Positions 23,701 through 35,861 of a DNA stretch of 64,000 bases are shown here, in pieces. The notes below the pieces were generated by a model. That model made no database searches and was not told where the DNA came from. It was given only the letters and a program-made list of their open reading frames with translations. Position numbers and translations under genes: made by a program. Source of the stretch: Amborella trichopoda (taxonomy: Eukaryota > Streptophyta > Magnoliopsida > Amborellales > Amborellaceae); assembly GCF_000471905.2 (NCBI RefSeq), contig NW_006496825.1, forward strand, positions 1,424,506 to 1,488,505, given 5' to 3'. How positions within the stretch are numbered: the stretch's first letter is position 1; each line of letters opens with the position of its first letter.

Positions 23701-26700
23701 CCTTGAGGAGCTAAGAGGATGATGACTTGTAGTTCTGCCGCCAACTCAGTAAAATGGGAGATTTCAAGCTCATTAACGTTCTTCTTAAGACTGGATTCCA
23801 TGATCGCAAAGACCCTGCCATTACCATCTCTTCTGCTATTGTAGCTCCTTGACCTCGAGCAAGAGAGTAGAGGTCAGGGAAATAGTCCATGAGAGGTGTG
23901 TGGCCTAGCCACAGGTATTTCCAGAAGAGAATACGGCTGCCCGCTATTGGGTGGAACCTTATGCGAGATTTGAACAACTAGTGTGCCGCGCAAATCAACC
24001 TCCATATCCCAGAGGATCTATTAGTAGGTTGGCAATCCGGTAGCCAGGGTGAGTTGGGAAGTCGATATTTATGCTTGAGGATGTCGATCCACAACTGATC
24101 CCTTAAAGTTGTTAAACGCCAACACCATTTACCTAGAAGAGAAAAGTTTTGCTTTCTGAGGTTTTTAGTCCCAAGCCCTCCCGATTTTTTAGGAAGACAA
24201 ATTTTATCCCATGCTATAAGGTGTTATCTGATGTTAGAGGCCTCTTCCGACCAGAAGAATCTTCTCATTAACTCTTCTATCCTTGAATTGATTGAAACAT
24301 GCATATGGAACAAAGACATTTGATACACCGGAATGTTTGCAAGAGTTGCTTTGACTAGAGTAAGTTTGCCTCCCTGAGATAGAAATCGGGCTTTCCAATC
24401 AACTAGTCTGCAGTCCACCTTGTCAACTATGAATGATCATAACCACTTTTTGGGTTTATCTATGCAAAGAGGTAACCCAAGGTATTTGGAGGGAAAATCT
24501 TTCGCCCTGCAACCCCAACTCAGCAAAACCCTTGAGGGTGGTTGGGTCTACATTAATCCCCATTATTTTGGATTTGTCAAAGTTGACTTTGAAGCCTATG
24601 ACAAATTCGAAGCACTTGAGAAACAGGAAGAGGTTGTGGATCTCTTCGGGTATAGCGTTGCAAAATACTAATGTATCGTCCGCATATTGGAGATGGGTGA
24701 CCGTAGGGCCATGGTGTCCCACCTTAAATCCGTGCATGCGTCTTGCTACATACATTCTTGAGATAGATTGATTGAACACCTCAGCTGAGATGACAAAAAG
24801 AAAGGGGGAAAAGGGGATCCCCTTCTCTTAAACCCTTGGAAGCGGGAAATAATCCTTTGGGTGATCTGTTGATGAGGATAGAGAAGTGAGGATGTGAGTA
24901 GTACGCTTTTATCCAAGTTCTCCACCTAATACTGAAGCCCATTCTGATATAGGTTTCCTCAAGAAGATCCCAGTCTACATGATCACATGCCTTCTCCCAA
25001 TCGAGCTTAACAACGATTTCAGGTTCTTTGAATAAGTGCATAGAGTGGATGCATTCGTGAGCCACCAGGGCCCCATCCAAGATCTAGTGATCTTTGATGA
25101 ATACACTCTGGGAGGTAGAAATGACTAAAGGGAGGACCTCTTTGAGCCGAGAGGCCGAGACTTTTGCAATGATTTTGTAGGTGGAGTTAACAAGGCTGAT
25201 GGGGTGAAAATCTATAAGCTGGGTTGCTCCTTCAACCTTAGGAATGAGGGTTATGAGCATAATGTTAACAGCCCTGTGAATAACCCCCATCGAGTAGAAT
25301 TCTTTGACGAACATCAGGAAATCTTATTTAAAAGTTTCCCAAAACAGTTTGAAAGGAGTTATGGGGAACCCGTCAGGCCCAAGAGCTTTGTCCGAATCCA
25401 AGTGAGAGATGGCTGCTAAAATTTCAGGCTTCGAGAAAGGTCTTGCTAACTAGTGAGCTTCCTCGGGGCGAAGCGTCAGGAAAGAAAGGTCCCTCATGAT
25501 AGGTTTGGGGCCTGAAGGAGCAAAAAAGAGATTTTTGTAGTAGGAGAGGATGGCTTGCTCTATTTCCAGAGGTTGATAAAGAAGGTTCTCCGCTACCAAC
25601 AAGTGGGATATGATATTGTCTCTGCATCTGCAGTTGGCGGTCATATGAAAGAATCTTGTATTGAGGTCTCCGACCTTCAACCATTTGATCTTGGACCTCT
25701 GATACCAGAAGAACTCTTTCTTGAGGATGGATTGGTAAAGAAATTTAAGTTGGCCCCTTTACTGGAGTTTAGAATATGAGAGACCTAGATTCTTCAAGAT
25801 TGTCTAGGGCCTTAATGGCCTATTTTTGTGGTCCATGAAACCTTGGAAGGCTCCTGCTTCAGGATTTTAGGTGGGCCCTTAGTAATTGAAGTTTCCATTG
25901 AATTCTGAATCCTGCCCAACCGAGTACTAGAGTTGGTAGTGATTGCCACCAGGCCGAGAATTGGGTGAGTAGAGAGGATTCTTGAAGTCCCCGCCTATAC
26001 ACCAAATTGGGTGAGGTAGGAAGGCGACTAGGTTAAGTTCATCCCAAAACAAAGTTCTGTAAGTGTCTAGGTTGGGTCTGTAAACTATGGAGAATTTCCA
26101 CAGCAGTCCCTCTGGTATCTTAGATAGTAGGACGGTTATTGAAAACCTGACTATATGTGATAAAACCAAGGCATGGGCTGTAGGGTTCCAAATCACCCAA
26201 ATGCCCCTCGATTCCCCCACGGTGGGGAGAGCTACCCATTTAGAAGGTTGGCGTCCCCACACTTGTCTGACTTGAATCAAGGTGGGGTTAAGTAATTTAC
26301 TTTCAGTCTATGCCAAAATTGTGGGGTTTTGTCTCAAGCATAGATCCTCGATTGCCTACTTCTTATGGGGCAAGCTAAGCCCAAGGACATTCCAAGAGAG
26401 TATTAACATTAAGGAGTGAGAGATTGAGGAGAGTTCCGAAGGGAACGTCTCGACAAGAACCTATGGAGGGCACCTAAACAAGGAGAGGAGAGATAGAGGG
26501 ATTAGAGGAAGACGACTGATCATAGTTGATGCTGCTTGTCAAGTTTACGACCTCGCCACTGCCCTTCTTGCTTGGATTGTGCGTCGTCTTTGAAGAATTG
26601 GAGGAATGGTCCTTCGGATCCGTTGTGGGGGAAGTCCATCACTTGCATCGCGTCGAGGATTCTGCCTTGGCCTGCATCGATGCCATTAACATAATTTGAA

Positions 26701-29700
26701 TCCATCGGGGGGGGGCGAGGATCCTCGAAAGTGTCTATGGACAGAGAGTCTTTAGAAGATACCATCGAGGGAACAACTGAAGGTGACGGTAAGGCTGACA
26801 GACCTAGAGTAGGGGGCCCATATATTATAGTGGGCCTGAAGATACCTGAAGTGAGACCAAAGGGATCCGCTGCTGAGTTGATGCCCAAGTCTTCTAGAGT
26901 AAGAGGGGGAAGAAGAGAGGAGACTCCGGTGGATAGAGAGAGAGAGGGAAGAGGAGAGGAGACCCCTAGAGATGGTGGCAAAGGCAAGCTGGGTGAACTA
27001 GGCAAAGGCTCAGGGTTCTGAGAAATCGAGTGGTTCTGGGTAGGTTTCAAAGGGGTTTTTGGAGTGGTGGAGGCCAGTAATGGAGTAGGCACTGAAGTGG
27101 TCGAGGGTGAGATTGGGGGTGAAGCTACCGAAAGGGAGGGTGCGGGTGGAGGGATGGAGAAGTAAAGTGTGCAAAGGCAGAGAAGGGAGTGAGGCCGCCC
27201 CTGGAGAGGGGGCGGAGGGTACAAGAGAGTTTCGCGCCTACAACGAACCCAAGGGGCAAGAGGAGGGGGACGTTGAAGAGCAAGGATGGGTGGACCCGAG
27301 AAGCAAGGTTCGAGGTAAGAGGTGGGTGATAGAGGTGGGGGCTGAGGAGGGGTAGTGGGAAAGTGAATGAGAATTGGAGGAGAGAGTCCAACAGGGATAG
27401 AAATGATGATGGGGTCTCCATTGAGCGGGTCGGCAATAATGCCGACGAGCATAGGAGGAAGAGCAAGAGAGATGAGCAAACGGGGGTTCATGTCATCCGA
27501 AGTGGTCCCAAGCGATTCAACAGGGTTCGAAGAAGGATGAGGATCACTAATAGTCTCTTCGGGATCACCCGGAATAGCCCTGAAGTCAATAAGAGGGGAG
27601 GACGGTGGAGCAGGTGCAGGTCCCTAGTGAAAAGGGGAAAGAAAAGATGCAGGGGAAGGGGGAGGGTTGGGGGGAGAAGAAGACGAGGCCAGAGAAAAGG
27701 TGGTTAGGGGAAGGGGCGGTGAAGGCTCTAAGGGGGTTGGTGTTAGAGACCATCATTAGAGGAGATGGCGAAAAGGAGGGTAGGTTGAGTCTAGTGACGG
27801 GAATGAGCGTCGAAGTTGGCAGAGAGCCGAAGAGAATGAGTGTGGGCAGGGTCGAACGGGGGTGACGAAAACCAATGACAGTAGAGGCCCTGGAAGGGGA
27901 ATTGGGGGAGGTAGGTCCGTAGGTGGCAGGTGATGAGGGCGGCACAAGACAAGTGTCAGCGTCATCCTGAGACCGAGGAAGGAGGGTGGAGCTTGAGGGG
28001 GTAGGTGGTACAACCGAGGTGTCCAGAAAGGACGCAGGCACAACGAGAGAAGCAGCAAAGGGCGGCTGCCTCAGGGCAGCATTGATTGAAGGCAAGTGAC
28101 GTGGCGGTTGAGTGACAGAAATGGCCATGCCTGAAACTTCCTGAGCGCGACATGTGTCAGCCAAAAGGTGATCCGAGTCGGTGCAATCGAGTTCATGGCA
28201 GTCAGAGCGGTATGCAGGCAGGGGTAGAGGTGGTGGAGGAGGAGGAGGTGGTGGAGGGAGGCCAACAGGTTATTGGGGAAAGCACTGTTGGCCCCCTTGA
28301 AATGAAGGTCTCCGAGGGAAGTAGTTTTCGTGAGCCTGGTTGTGAGACTACCACTTTCTGGAAACGATTGTCAAAGGTTCCTGGGAGTCCATAGACAGCG
28401 CTGACGAAATTTGGCAAGTAGGGCCAGTCGGAGGTGAGTTCACCGGAGCAACGAAACGAGGAGAGGGTGGGGATCCTGCAGACAGAGAGAAAATCCTGAA
28501 CGTAGGCACCAACGACTTCAAGCCAAAGGAAGGGTGGTATGGTTTGGGGGTCAAGGACATCAAAGGTAAGACGTAAGGACCCCAGCGGGAGGCTCTCCAT
28601 GGATTGCCAGTGAACTTCCACAAAGGAGCTGCAAGCATTTCTGATATCTTTGAAAGTGTCGAGGCATCAGGAGTGGAGAGGGATGGAGGTGGCTGTGAGC
28701 CAGACCTTTTGGCAAAGAAAGGCAGTCTTCAGACCATTTGGAAAGCTGTAGGGTGGCTCCCCTGAAATGGACCCTTGAGGATCTTCTGAGAGCTATAGAG
28801 GCCCCCTCAACGAAAGGAAAGAGAACAAGAATGACCCGTTAGAGAGTTGTCTGCACTTTAGGGCTGGCGCCTTCCAGCCTTCATTGGCCTAGATATCGAT
28901 ACCCTTGGAGTCGTCTCTCTAGGGATAGAAGACCCCCACTAGGGATGACCTGAATTGTTTGGCAAGATTGGAGGAAGAGATCAAAGGAATAGAGATGACA
29001 CTAGGGGGACCAAGGGAGGGGGGGCAGAATGGAACCAGGAGAGTTTTCCATAATGAGATGATAAATTGATAATCATTCCATAGTTTTTGGGTTTCAATCA
29101 CACACTTTTTCAATAAAGAACAAAAACTATTTGATTTTTATTTAGGTAGTAAATAATATTTTTATACTCCTTTGAGATTTAGTTTATGTAACAATAATAC
29201 CAGAAAATGTAATAAAAAGAATATAATGATGAGGAATATCAGGACAATTGAGAATAAAACAAGGGAGCTGATTTTTTTATTAATAAAATCTGTTTTATTC
29301 ATAATTTCCCACTTTAGAACCTCTAAAAGCATATCAATCTTCTTTATTTACAATTTTACACTTTACAAAATCCAAAAGCGTTAGTTAGGTATATAATATG
29401 GTCGCAATTAGGTTCCAAATGAATAATCTTTTTAGCCTATTGTTGCCCCTTCGAGCGCCTAGGAGTGATCTTAAAATGTGGTGATCAAGATCCCAAAATT
29501 TAAAAATCACGATCCCATGGAGATCCCTATCCTTGAGCACTAGAGCAAGATCCTAGTGCTTGATTAGTACCTAGGTTGGGAGATCTCAGTAACTATGTTT
29601 TGACCTAAGATATGAAAATTAAATAGAATTTTATGATTTGAAAATATTATATGCTCTGAAACTTGATTTCCTAGAAAATTTTCTTCAAACATCCTAGGGA

Positions 29701-32700
29701 TACCATGTAGTCTGCCTGATTTGGTTTTGTGGTTAGTGCAATTAAATACCTTGTTAAGCCCACAAACAGATAATAAAAACATATTCTCATGATTAGGAAA
29801 ATAAAGGAATAGCCTTTATGGGCTGCTTACATGAATATGAAAGTCTGAAATATGGGTTATGGATGGACAACTGATTGCTAAAGAATAGTGAGATTATGGC
29901 TGAGAAAAGACTGATCCAAAACAATAGACAGACGTAATATACAAACTATCACACAACGCTCTACATCCTTGTCACAAATTGTTTAATGAAAGCGTTAGGG
30001 GCTCTCTTGAAATAAAAGTGGTTTTGTGAATGGTATGCTCTTTCTACTGCAGCTTGGGCTTGATCTATGGAAGGAGTGGAAGTGGAAAAACTACGCACTT
30101 GCAGGTTGCTTTCTCAATGCATCCTTGTTTGTGTTTTTATGTGTATGCGGAATGATGCAATGGACACTGCTCACTCTTCTTTTGGTCTTATTTTCCTAGA
30201 TCCTTGCTGGATTGTCTAAGCCCACCTCTGGTTTCATTTGTACTCAGAAATATGGGAATGATGGGCAGCCAAACCAACCCCCTGAAACATTATCATCAAA
30301 AAAGGTTGGCATTGTTTTCCAGTTCTCTGAGAGGTACAAATTTTCATACTAATATGCTTATGTGTCAACTAACCATGGTTGTTTGCACATCTTTGTGTTT
30401 TGGGTTGCTATCTTGGGATGGAAACCTTGGATTTTAGTGTTGTATCACTGACACTATAATTACCTGCCATGGACTAAAATGGGAAACTTCACCTGTATAA
30501 TTTTTGGAAAATATGGGTGGTCGGCCCTCGATCTCGACGCGCCCGTGGACCCGATACAGGACCCAGCCCGAGATCGCTCTCTCTGATACCAGGGTGTGGA
30601 CGCCCCTCGCTTGTGCGTACATGCCCTTACGACCAGAACCAACAAATGAGAAAAGGTTTGAGAATGGTGTGAGGTGGGACCTACCTTGCGGGGTTGGGTT
30701 CGTGATGCGCTCGGGCGTGTGAGCAGCCCTCTTAGATCACGAAATAGAAAACTCCCTTGCCTTCACGGCTCGGTCCGGATCTGGTTCCATTCCTTCACTT
30801 TGCGCCTTGGTAAACACACATGAATAAGATGGCTAAATGATGGGTCAGCGACCCTGGTTTCTCGTCGCAGAACGGTCTTTATGGATATAGAGGGATGGCG
30901 GTAGGGGTTGGTTCAAGGAGAAAATGAAAACGGGGAAAGAGAAGGATAAGAAGGAGAAGAGAGGGAGAAGAAAGGAGGAGAAAAGAGAAGAAGAAGTAAG
31001 CAGTTCGACAGCCTTTCGGCGCCAACTCCTCTAGGAGGAATCAACGACGGTACAAAACGGTATCAAACCAAAGTATGAACACCCTAGAGGATGCCTTGAG
31101 GATCGAATAATATGGGACATGCCCAAACTGGATGAACCTCGGTGGAGCCTCCTAAGAGCAGTTGAAATGTGAAAGAAGAAGGAGAAGAATAAGGATGAGG
31201 TGGAGAAGGAGAAGAGAGAAGGAAAGATAAGAGTGTTTAAGTGTATTTTTCAACACTTGTGTCCCCGATGCGAATAAGGAGAGAGCAATTTACGACCTAG
31301 GCCCCAGGTTCCGAAATGCCTGTGGACTACGGAAGCCGTAGGTCACTACGCCCTGATCTAGAAGTGAAATTATCGACAGTCTCAAAGTGGCCCAAGAAGG
31401 TTCCGAAACCTGCCTATAGGTCTCCGAAGAACACCTGCCAAGATCTCCGACGAATTTAAAGCAGTGCAAAGGCAGAAACGGTTTTGAAAAATCGGCCTTT
31501 ATCGTCTTGAAAAATGGACTTTATAACTACAACCCTATCACCAGAGTGCCAAATGACCGTGGGACCACCGCCATTGGATCTGAGACATCTGAAAACCCTT
31601 AGGGACCAAGGTTAGGCTTGCTCAGACGTTTTGGATCGAGTTATGGCCAAATTACTCAAAACGAGTAGGCCTCACGCTATTATCGTGCACGCTCAGTGAA
31701 CCAGTTTCCATTAATGGAAACTGTGTTTTTGGGTTTCGGCTGAATTTTGGAAGGCCATATTTCTCTTGTCCCAGGTCAGATCAAGCTCAAATTTTGGGAG
31801 CATGGTTGTCTCGTTGACCCGAGCATTTCGATATGTGACACGACCCATGTTGTGGCCCGAGCTGGGGGAAAAACTAGAGAGAAGATTGCGATTCGAGGCA
31901 AGGTTGCAGATTTTTCAGCAAGAGCGTGCCTCTATCGAATGGCCACATCACGACGTTCGCACGTCAAATCGGCCTCAAACCTGATTCATTGCGAGCACAA
32001 GGTCAGAGGCTTCACCTGAGCCGAACCTCGCACGTGATGGACGGTCAGATTAGCCGCATGATATTGTCGAAGTTGTTGCAATTTCCAGTCACCGAAACCG
32101 AACTCCGGCCAAATTACCAAAATTGGAAAATGGTTGTTCGGACTCCAAATCAAGCCACGTTCGTCGCCAAACGCTCATGGCGGCATGCTCGTCAAAATAC
32201 AGCGAAGAAATTGTGGAAAAACATTGAGAAACGGGCGTGATCTTGAATCAAAGATCACATGTTTCTCATGATTTTCACGTCTCGTGATCGTGGCCCAAAA
32301 GTCCGATCCATGTCTCGAAATAGGTATCTAAACGACCGTCTTTTCAAGCCGATCACGAAAAGAATAATCTTTTGGCCAGATGAAGATCGGAAGGATCTCG
32401 AATGGACTCCGGAAGGTCGCAAAGGTTGCATGGCCTTGATAGGGACTTAATTGGAATTTCAAAATTTGTGGGTGAGGGGCAAAATCGTCATTTTGCCCCT
32501 AATTTCTTAGTTTTTTTTAATTCATTTAATTCTTATTTTTCCACAATTAGATTAAGAATTGGGCATCCACCCATATTTGGACTTAAACTTTATAGCACGT
32601 GATGCTATGGTACAAGGACCCTTCTTGATCAATAAAAAAATATGCTTTTGCTTAAGTTTTTGAGGGGCACGTCTCACTTCTTGGAGAGAGAGAGAGGAGA

Positions 32701-35700
32701 GAGAAGATTCTAGCGGGTACCCTTAGCCATCCAAGTAACTTTCTCCCTCCCTTCTTTCTCTCTCTTTTTTCCTTTCTCCCTTTTCTTCTTTCCTTTCTCC
32801 TCTTCTTTCCTTTCTCTCTCTTTCCTTTCTCTTTCTTCTTCATTCCTTTCTCTCTTCTTCTTTCCCTTCTTTCTCTTTTACTTTCCTTTCTCGCACTTCT
32901 CTCTTCTCTCTCCTCCCTGTCTGGCACGGCAGTATCCACCGCCAAGCACGACATTTCTGTCTGGCACAACAGTTTCCACCGTCGAGCACGACATTTATGT
33001 CTGACACGGCAGTGTCCACCATCGAGCACGACATTTATGTTTGGCACGACAGTGTCCACCATCGAACACGACATTTCTGCCTGGCACGGCAGTGTCCACT
33101 GCTGAGCACGACATTTCTGTCTGGCACAATAGTGTCCACCGCCGAGCACGACATTTCTGTCTGGCACGGCAGTGTCCACTGCTGAGCATGACATTTCTGT
33201 CTGGCATGACAGTGTCCATCGCCAAGCATGACATTTCTATCTGGCACGGCAGTGTCCACCGTCGAGCACGACATTTCTGTCTAGCACGATAGTGTACATC
33301 GCCGAGCACGACATTTCTGTCTGGCATGGCAGTGTCCACCGTCGAGCACGACATTTCTGCCTGGCACGGCATTGTCCACCGCCGAGCACGACATTTCTTT
33401 CTGACACAGCAGTGTCCACCGTCGAGCGCGACATTTCTGTCTGACACGGCAGTATCCACCGGCGAGCATAACATTTCTTCCCTCTCTTCCCTATCTTCTT
33501 TCTTTCTCTTTCCCCTCTTCTTTCTGTCTTCTTTTTCTCTCCTCTCCTCTTTCTCTCTTTTGCTTGTTTGACTAGATGGTAAGGTTGAGCCTTTTATCGT
33601 TGTGCCAGTCTTTTTGCCGTGCAGTTTAGTCGCCGTGCCGGTCTAACCGTCGTGCCCGTCTAGCTGCCGCACTAGAGTAGCTGCCGTGCCAGTCTTGCCG
33701 CCATGCCAACCTTGTGGCCGCGCTAGTCTTGCCGCCGTACCAGTCTTGCCGACTTGCTAGTCTTGCCGTCGTGCCAGTCTAGCCGCCGTGCCGGTCTAGT
33801 CGTCATGCCCGTCTAGCTGCCGCGCCAAACTAGTCGTCGTGCCAATCTTGTCGCTGTGCCAGTCTCGCCGTCGTGTCAGTCTAGCCGCTGTGCTAATCTT
33901 TTCCTCTTTCTTTATTTTCTCACTTCTCTTCTCTTCTTCTCTCCTTCTCGTCTCTTCTCCCCCTTTGGAAGGTTTAACGAGAGCAAAGCTAACCTTCACC
34001 CCCTTCTCTTTCTTCTCTTCTCTCTTCTCTCTTCTTCTCTCCTTCGTTTAGTCTCTTCTCCCCTTTTGGAAGGTTTAGCGAGAGTCAAGGTAACCTTTAC
34101 CCTCTTTCTTATTTATTTTGTCCTCTCTAAAACAAATATTTTTCTTTCTTTACCTCTGAAGAGCTAGGTGAAATCTAAACTAGCCTTCATTTTTATTTTT
34201 TCTTTCTCTACTCTCTTTCTCTGAAGAACCAGGTGAAAGCCAAACTTCGTTTCTTAAATTCTCTATTCCCTCACTATTCTCCCCTCTTTTTGTTCTCTTT
34301 CCTCATGTACTTTCTTCATCTCATCTCCTTTCCCTCATTCTTCCACCAAGAAAATGATGTTGTAAGTCCCCTGTTAAAAGTCGTCGGAAGGCTGTCCAAT
34401 TGACATGGACCCAATGGCATCGTTCCATCATCTTCCCCTCCAATGTACATGTTTGTGTGCATTCATTCAAAGACAAGGTGGGGTCTTCTGACCCACTTGT
34501 CTGTATTCTAATGTGTGTGTACGGTTTCAGGACAGAAGAAACAGGTCAAGGAGGCGATTCTGAACTGGCCACAGGCTAGGGGGCATTCTACGTAATCTAA
34601 GTGGGCACCCACGCGAGCAGCCTGAGTGTGTCATAGACCCATGTGAGGTGAGTCACGCCTCACGACCAAAATTTCTCTCTCACCGGTTGGTTACGCGGTT
34701 CCCGAGAGAGCGATCTCAGGTCTCTGGTCATCTCGAACCCAAGCCACGCTACCTGGTGATCTCAACCCGGAGGGCGAGATCAAGGCATCTAACCAAAGAG
34801 AAAGGGAATTGAGCAATCCGACAACCTTTCGATGCCACCTCCCCTAGGAGGAATCAATGGTTGTACAAAAAGGCATCAAACTGAAGTTTGAATACCCCGA
34901 AGGATGCCTTGAGGATCGAATACTGTGGGACAAGCTCAAATAGGAAGGACCTTGGCAGAGCCTCCTAAGAGTAGTCGAAATGTGAAAGAAGAAAGGGAAG
35001 AAGAAGAAGAAGAACAGAAGAGGAATGAAAGAAGAAGAGAAGGGAAGATAAAAGAAAAGAAGAGAGAAAAGAGAGGAGGAAGATCTATCAGAGTGGAGAG
35101 TGGGAGAAATGGAGGGTACTCCAAGGGATGAAAAGAAGGTTTAGTACTGTGGGACAAGCCCAAAACAGGACGACCCCCAGCAGAGCCTCGTAGTAGTAAT
35201 ATGAAAGAGGGGGAGAGAGAAGGATGAAGAGATGGGAAATGATGGAAATAGGGAGGCACTCCAAGGGATGCAAAGAAGGTTTAGTACCGTGGGACAAGCC
35301 CAAAACATGACGAAAGAAGAAGATTCAAGGGAGAGAGAATTTTATTTAAGAGAGGAAAGGAGTTTGAAAGAGGAGAAGGTTCAAGGGAGAGAGAGTTTCA
35401 TTCAAGAGAAGGGAAAAGAAGATTCAAGGGAGAGAGAGAGATTCTTTTAAGAGGGAGAAGAGAAGAAGATTCAAGAAAGAGAGATTTATTTAAGAGAGAG
35501 AAGAGAGTTTTTAAGAGAAAAAGAGGATTTAAGGGAGAAAGGGTTTCATTCAAGAGAGGAGCGTTTAAGAGAAAAAGAAGGTTTAAGAGAGAAGAGAGTT
35601 TAAGAGTGAAGGAGAGTAGAGAGTTTAAGGGAGAAGAAAAAGAGGAGAGAGTTCAAGGGAGAAGAAAGAGAGTAGAGAGTTTAAGAGCGTAAGAGAATGA

Positions 35701-35822
35701 GAGATTAGGGGGAGAAGAAAGCTGGGGCGGTAGCCTTGGTCACCCCCATAGGGAGATGATAAAGAGGGGGAGGAGGTGAGAGACAGGGAGATTCGGGGTG
35801 GCAGCTTGGGCCGCCCTTAGAG

Positions 35823-35861
<39 letters not shown>

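Larger units (their letters stand above)
22655..28930 (-). mobile_element. LINE-3: near-complete L1-type element in ABCI11 intron 3
   Basis: On the minus strand the full plant L1 order is present: ORF1 (28,900-26,520), endonuclease (about 26,400-25,780), RT (25,690-24,220), zinc-binding module (about 23,690-23,300) and RNase H (23,171-22,851). A non-coding tail follows. Domains are recognisable over about 6.3 kb but broken by frameshifts. It is inserted antisense to ABCI11. Confidence 0.9.

Noticed and set aside
26731-27865. Plus-strand ORFs of 82-114 codons in the LINE-3 ORF1 region
   Set aside because: They are Gly/Arg/Glu-rich shadows of the GC-rich minus-strand ORF1; no motif.
32652-33474. 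Long ORFs on both strands of the 40-bp array (up to 180 codons)
   Set aside because: They are translations of a 40-bp tandem repeat whose three frames are open; the Arg/Glu/Lys part comes from the neighbouring CT-rich tract. No evidence of a protein.
32921-33480. CRISPR-like array
   Set aside because: Units are contiguous with no unique spacers, in a plant nuclear intron and without cas genes. It is a minisatellite.
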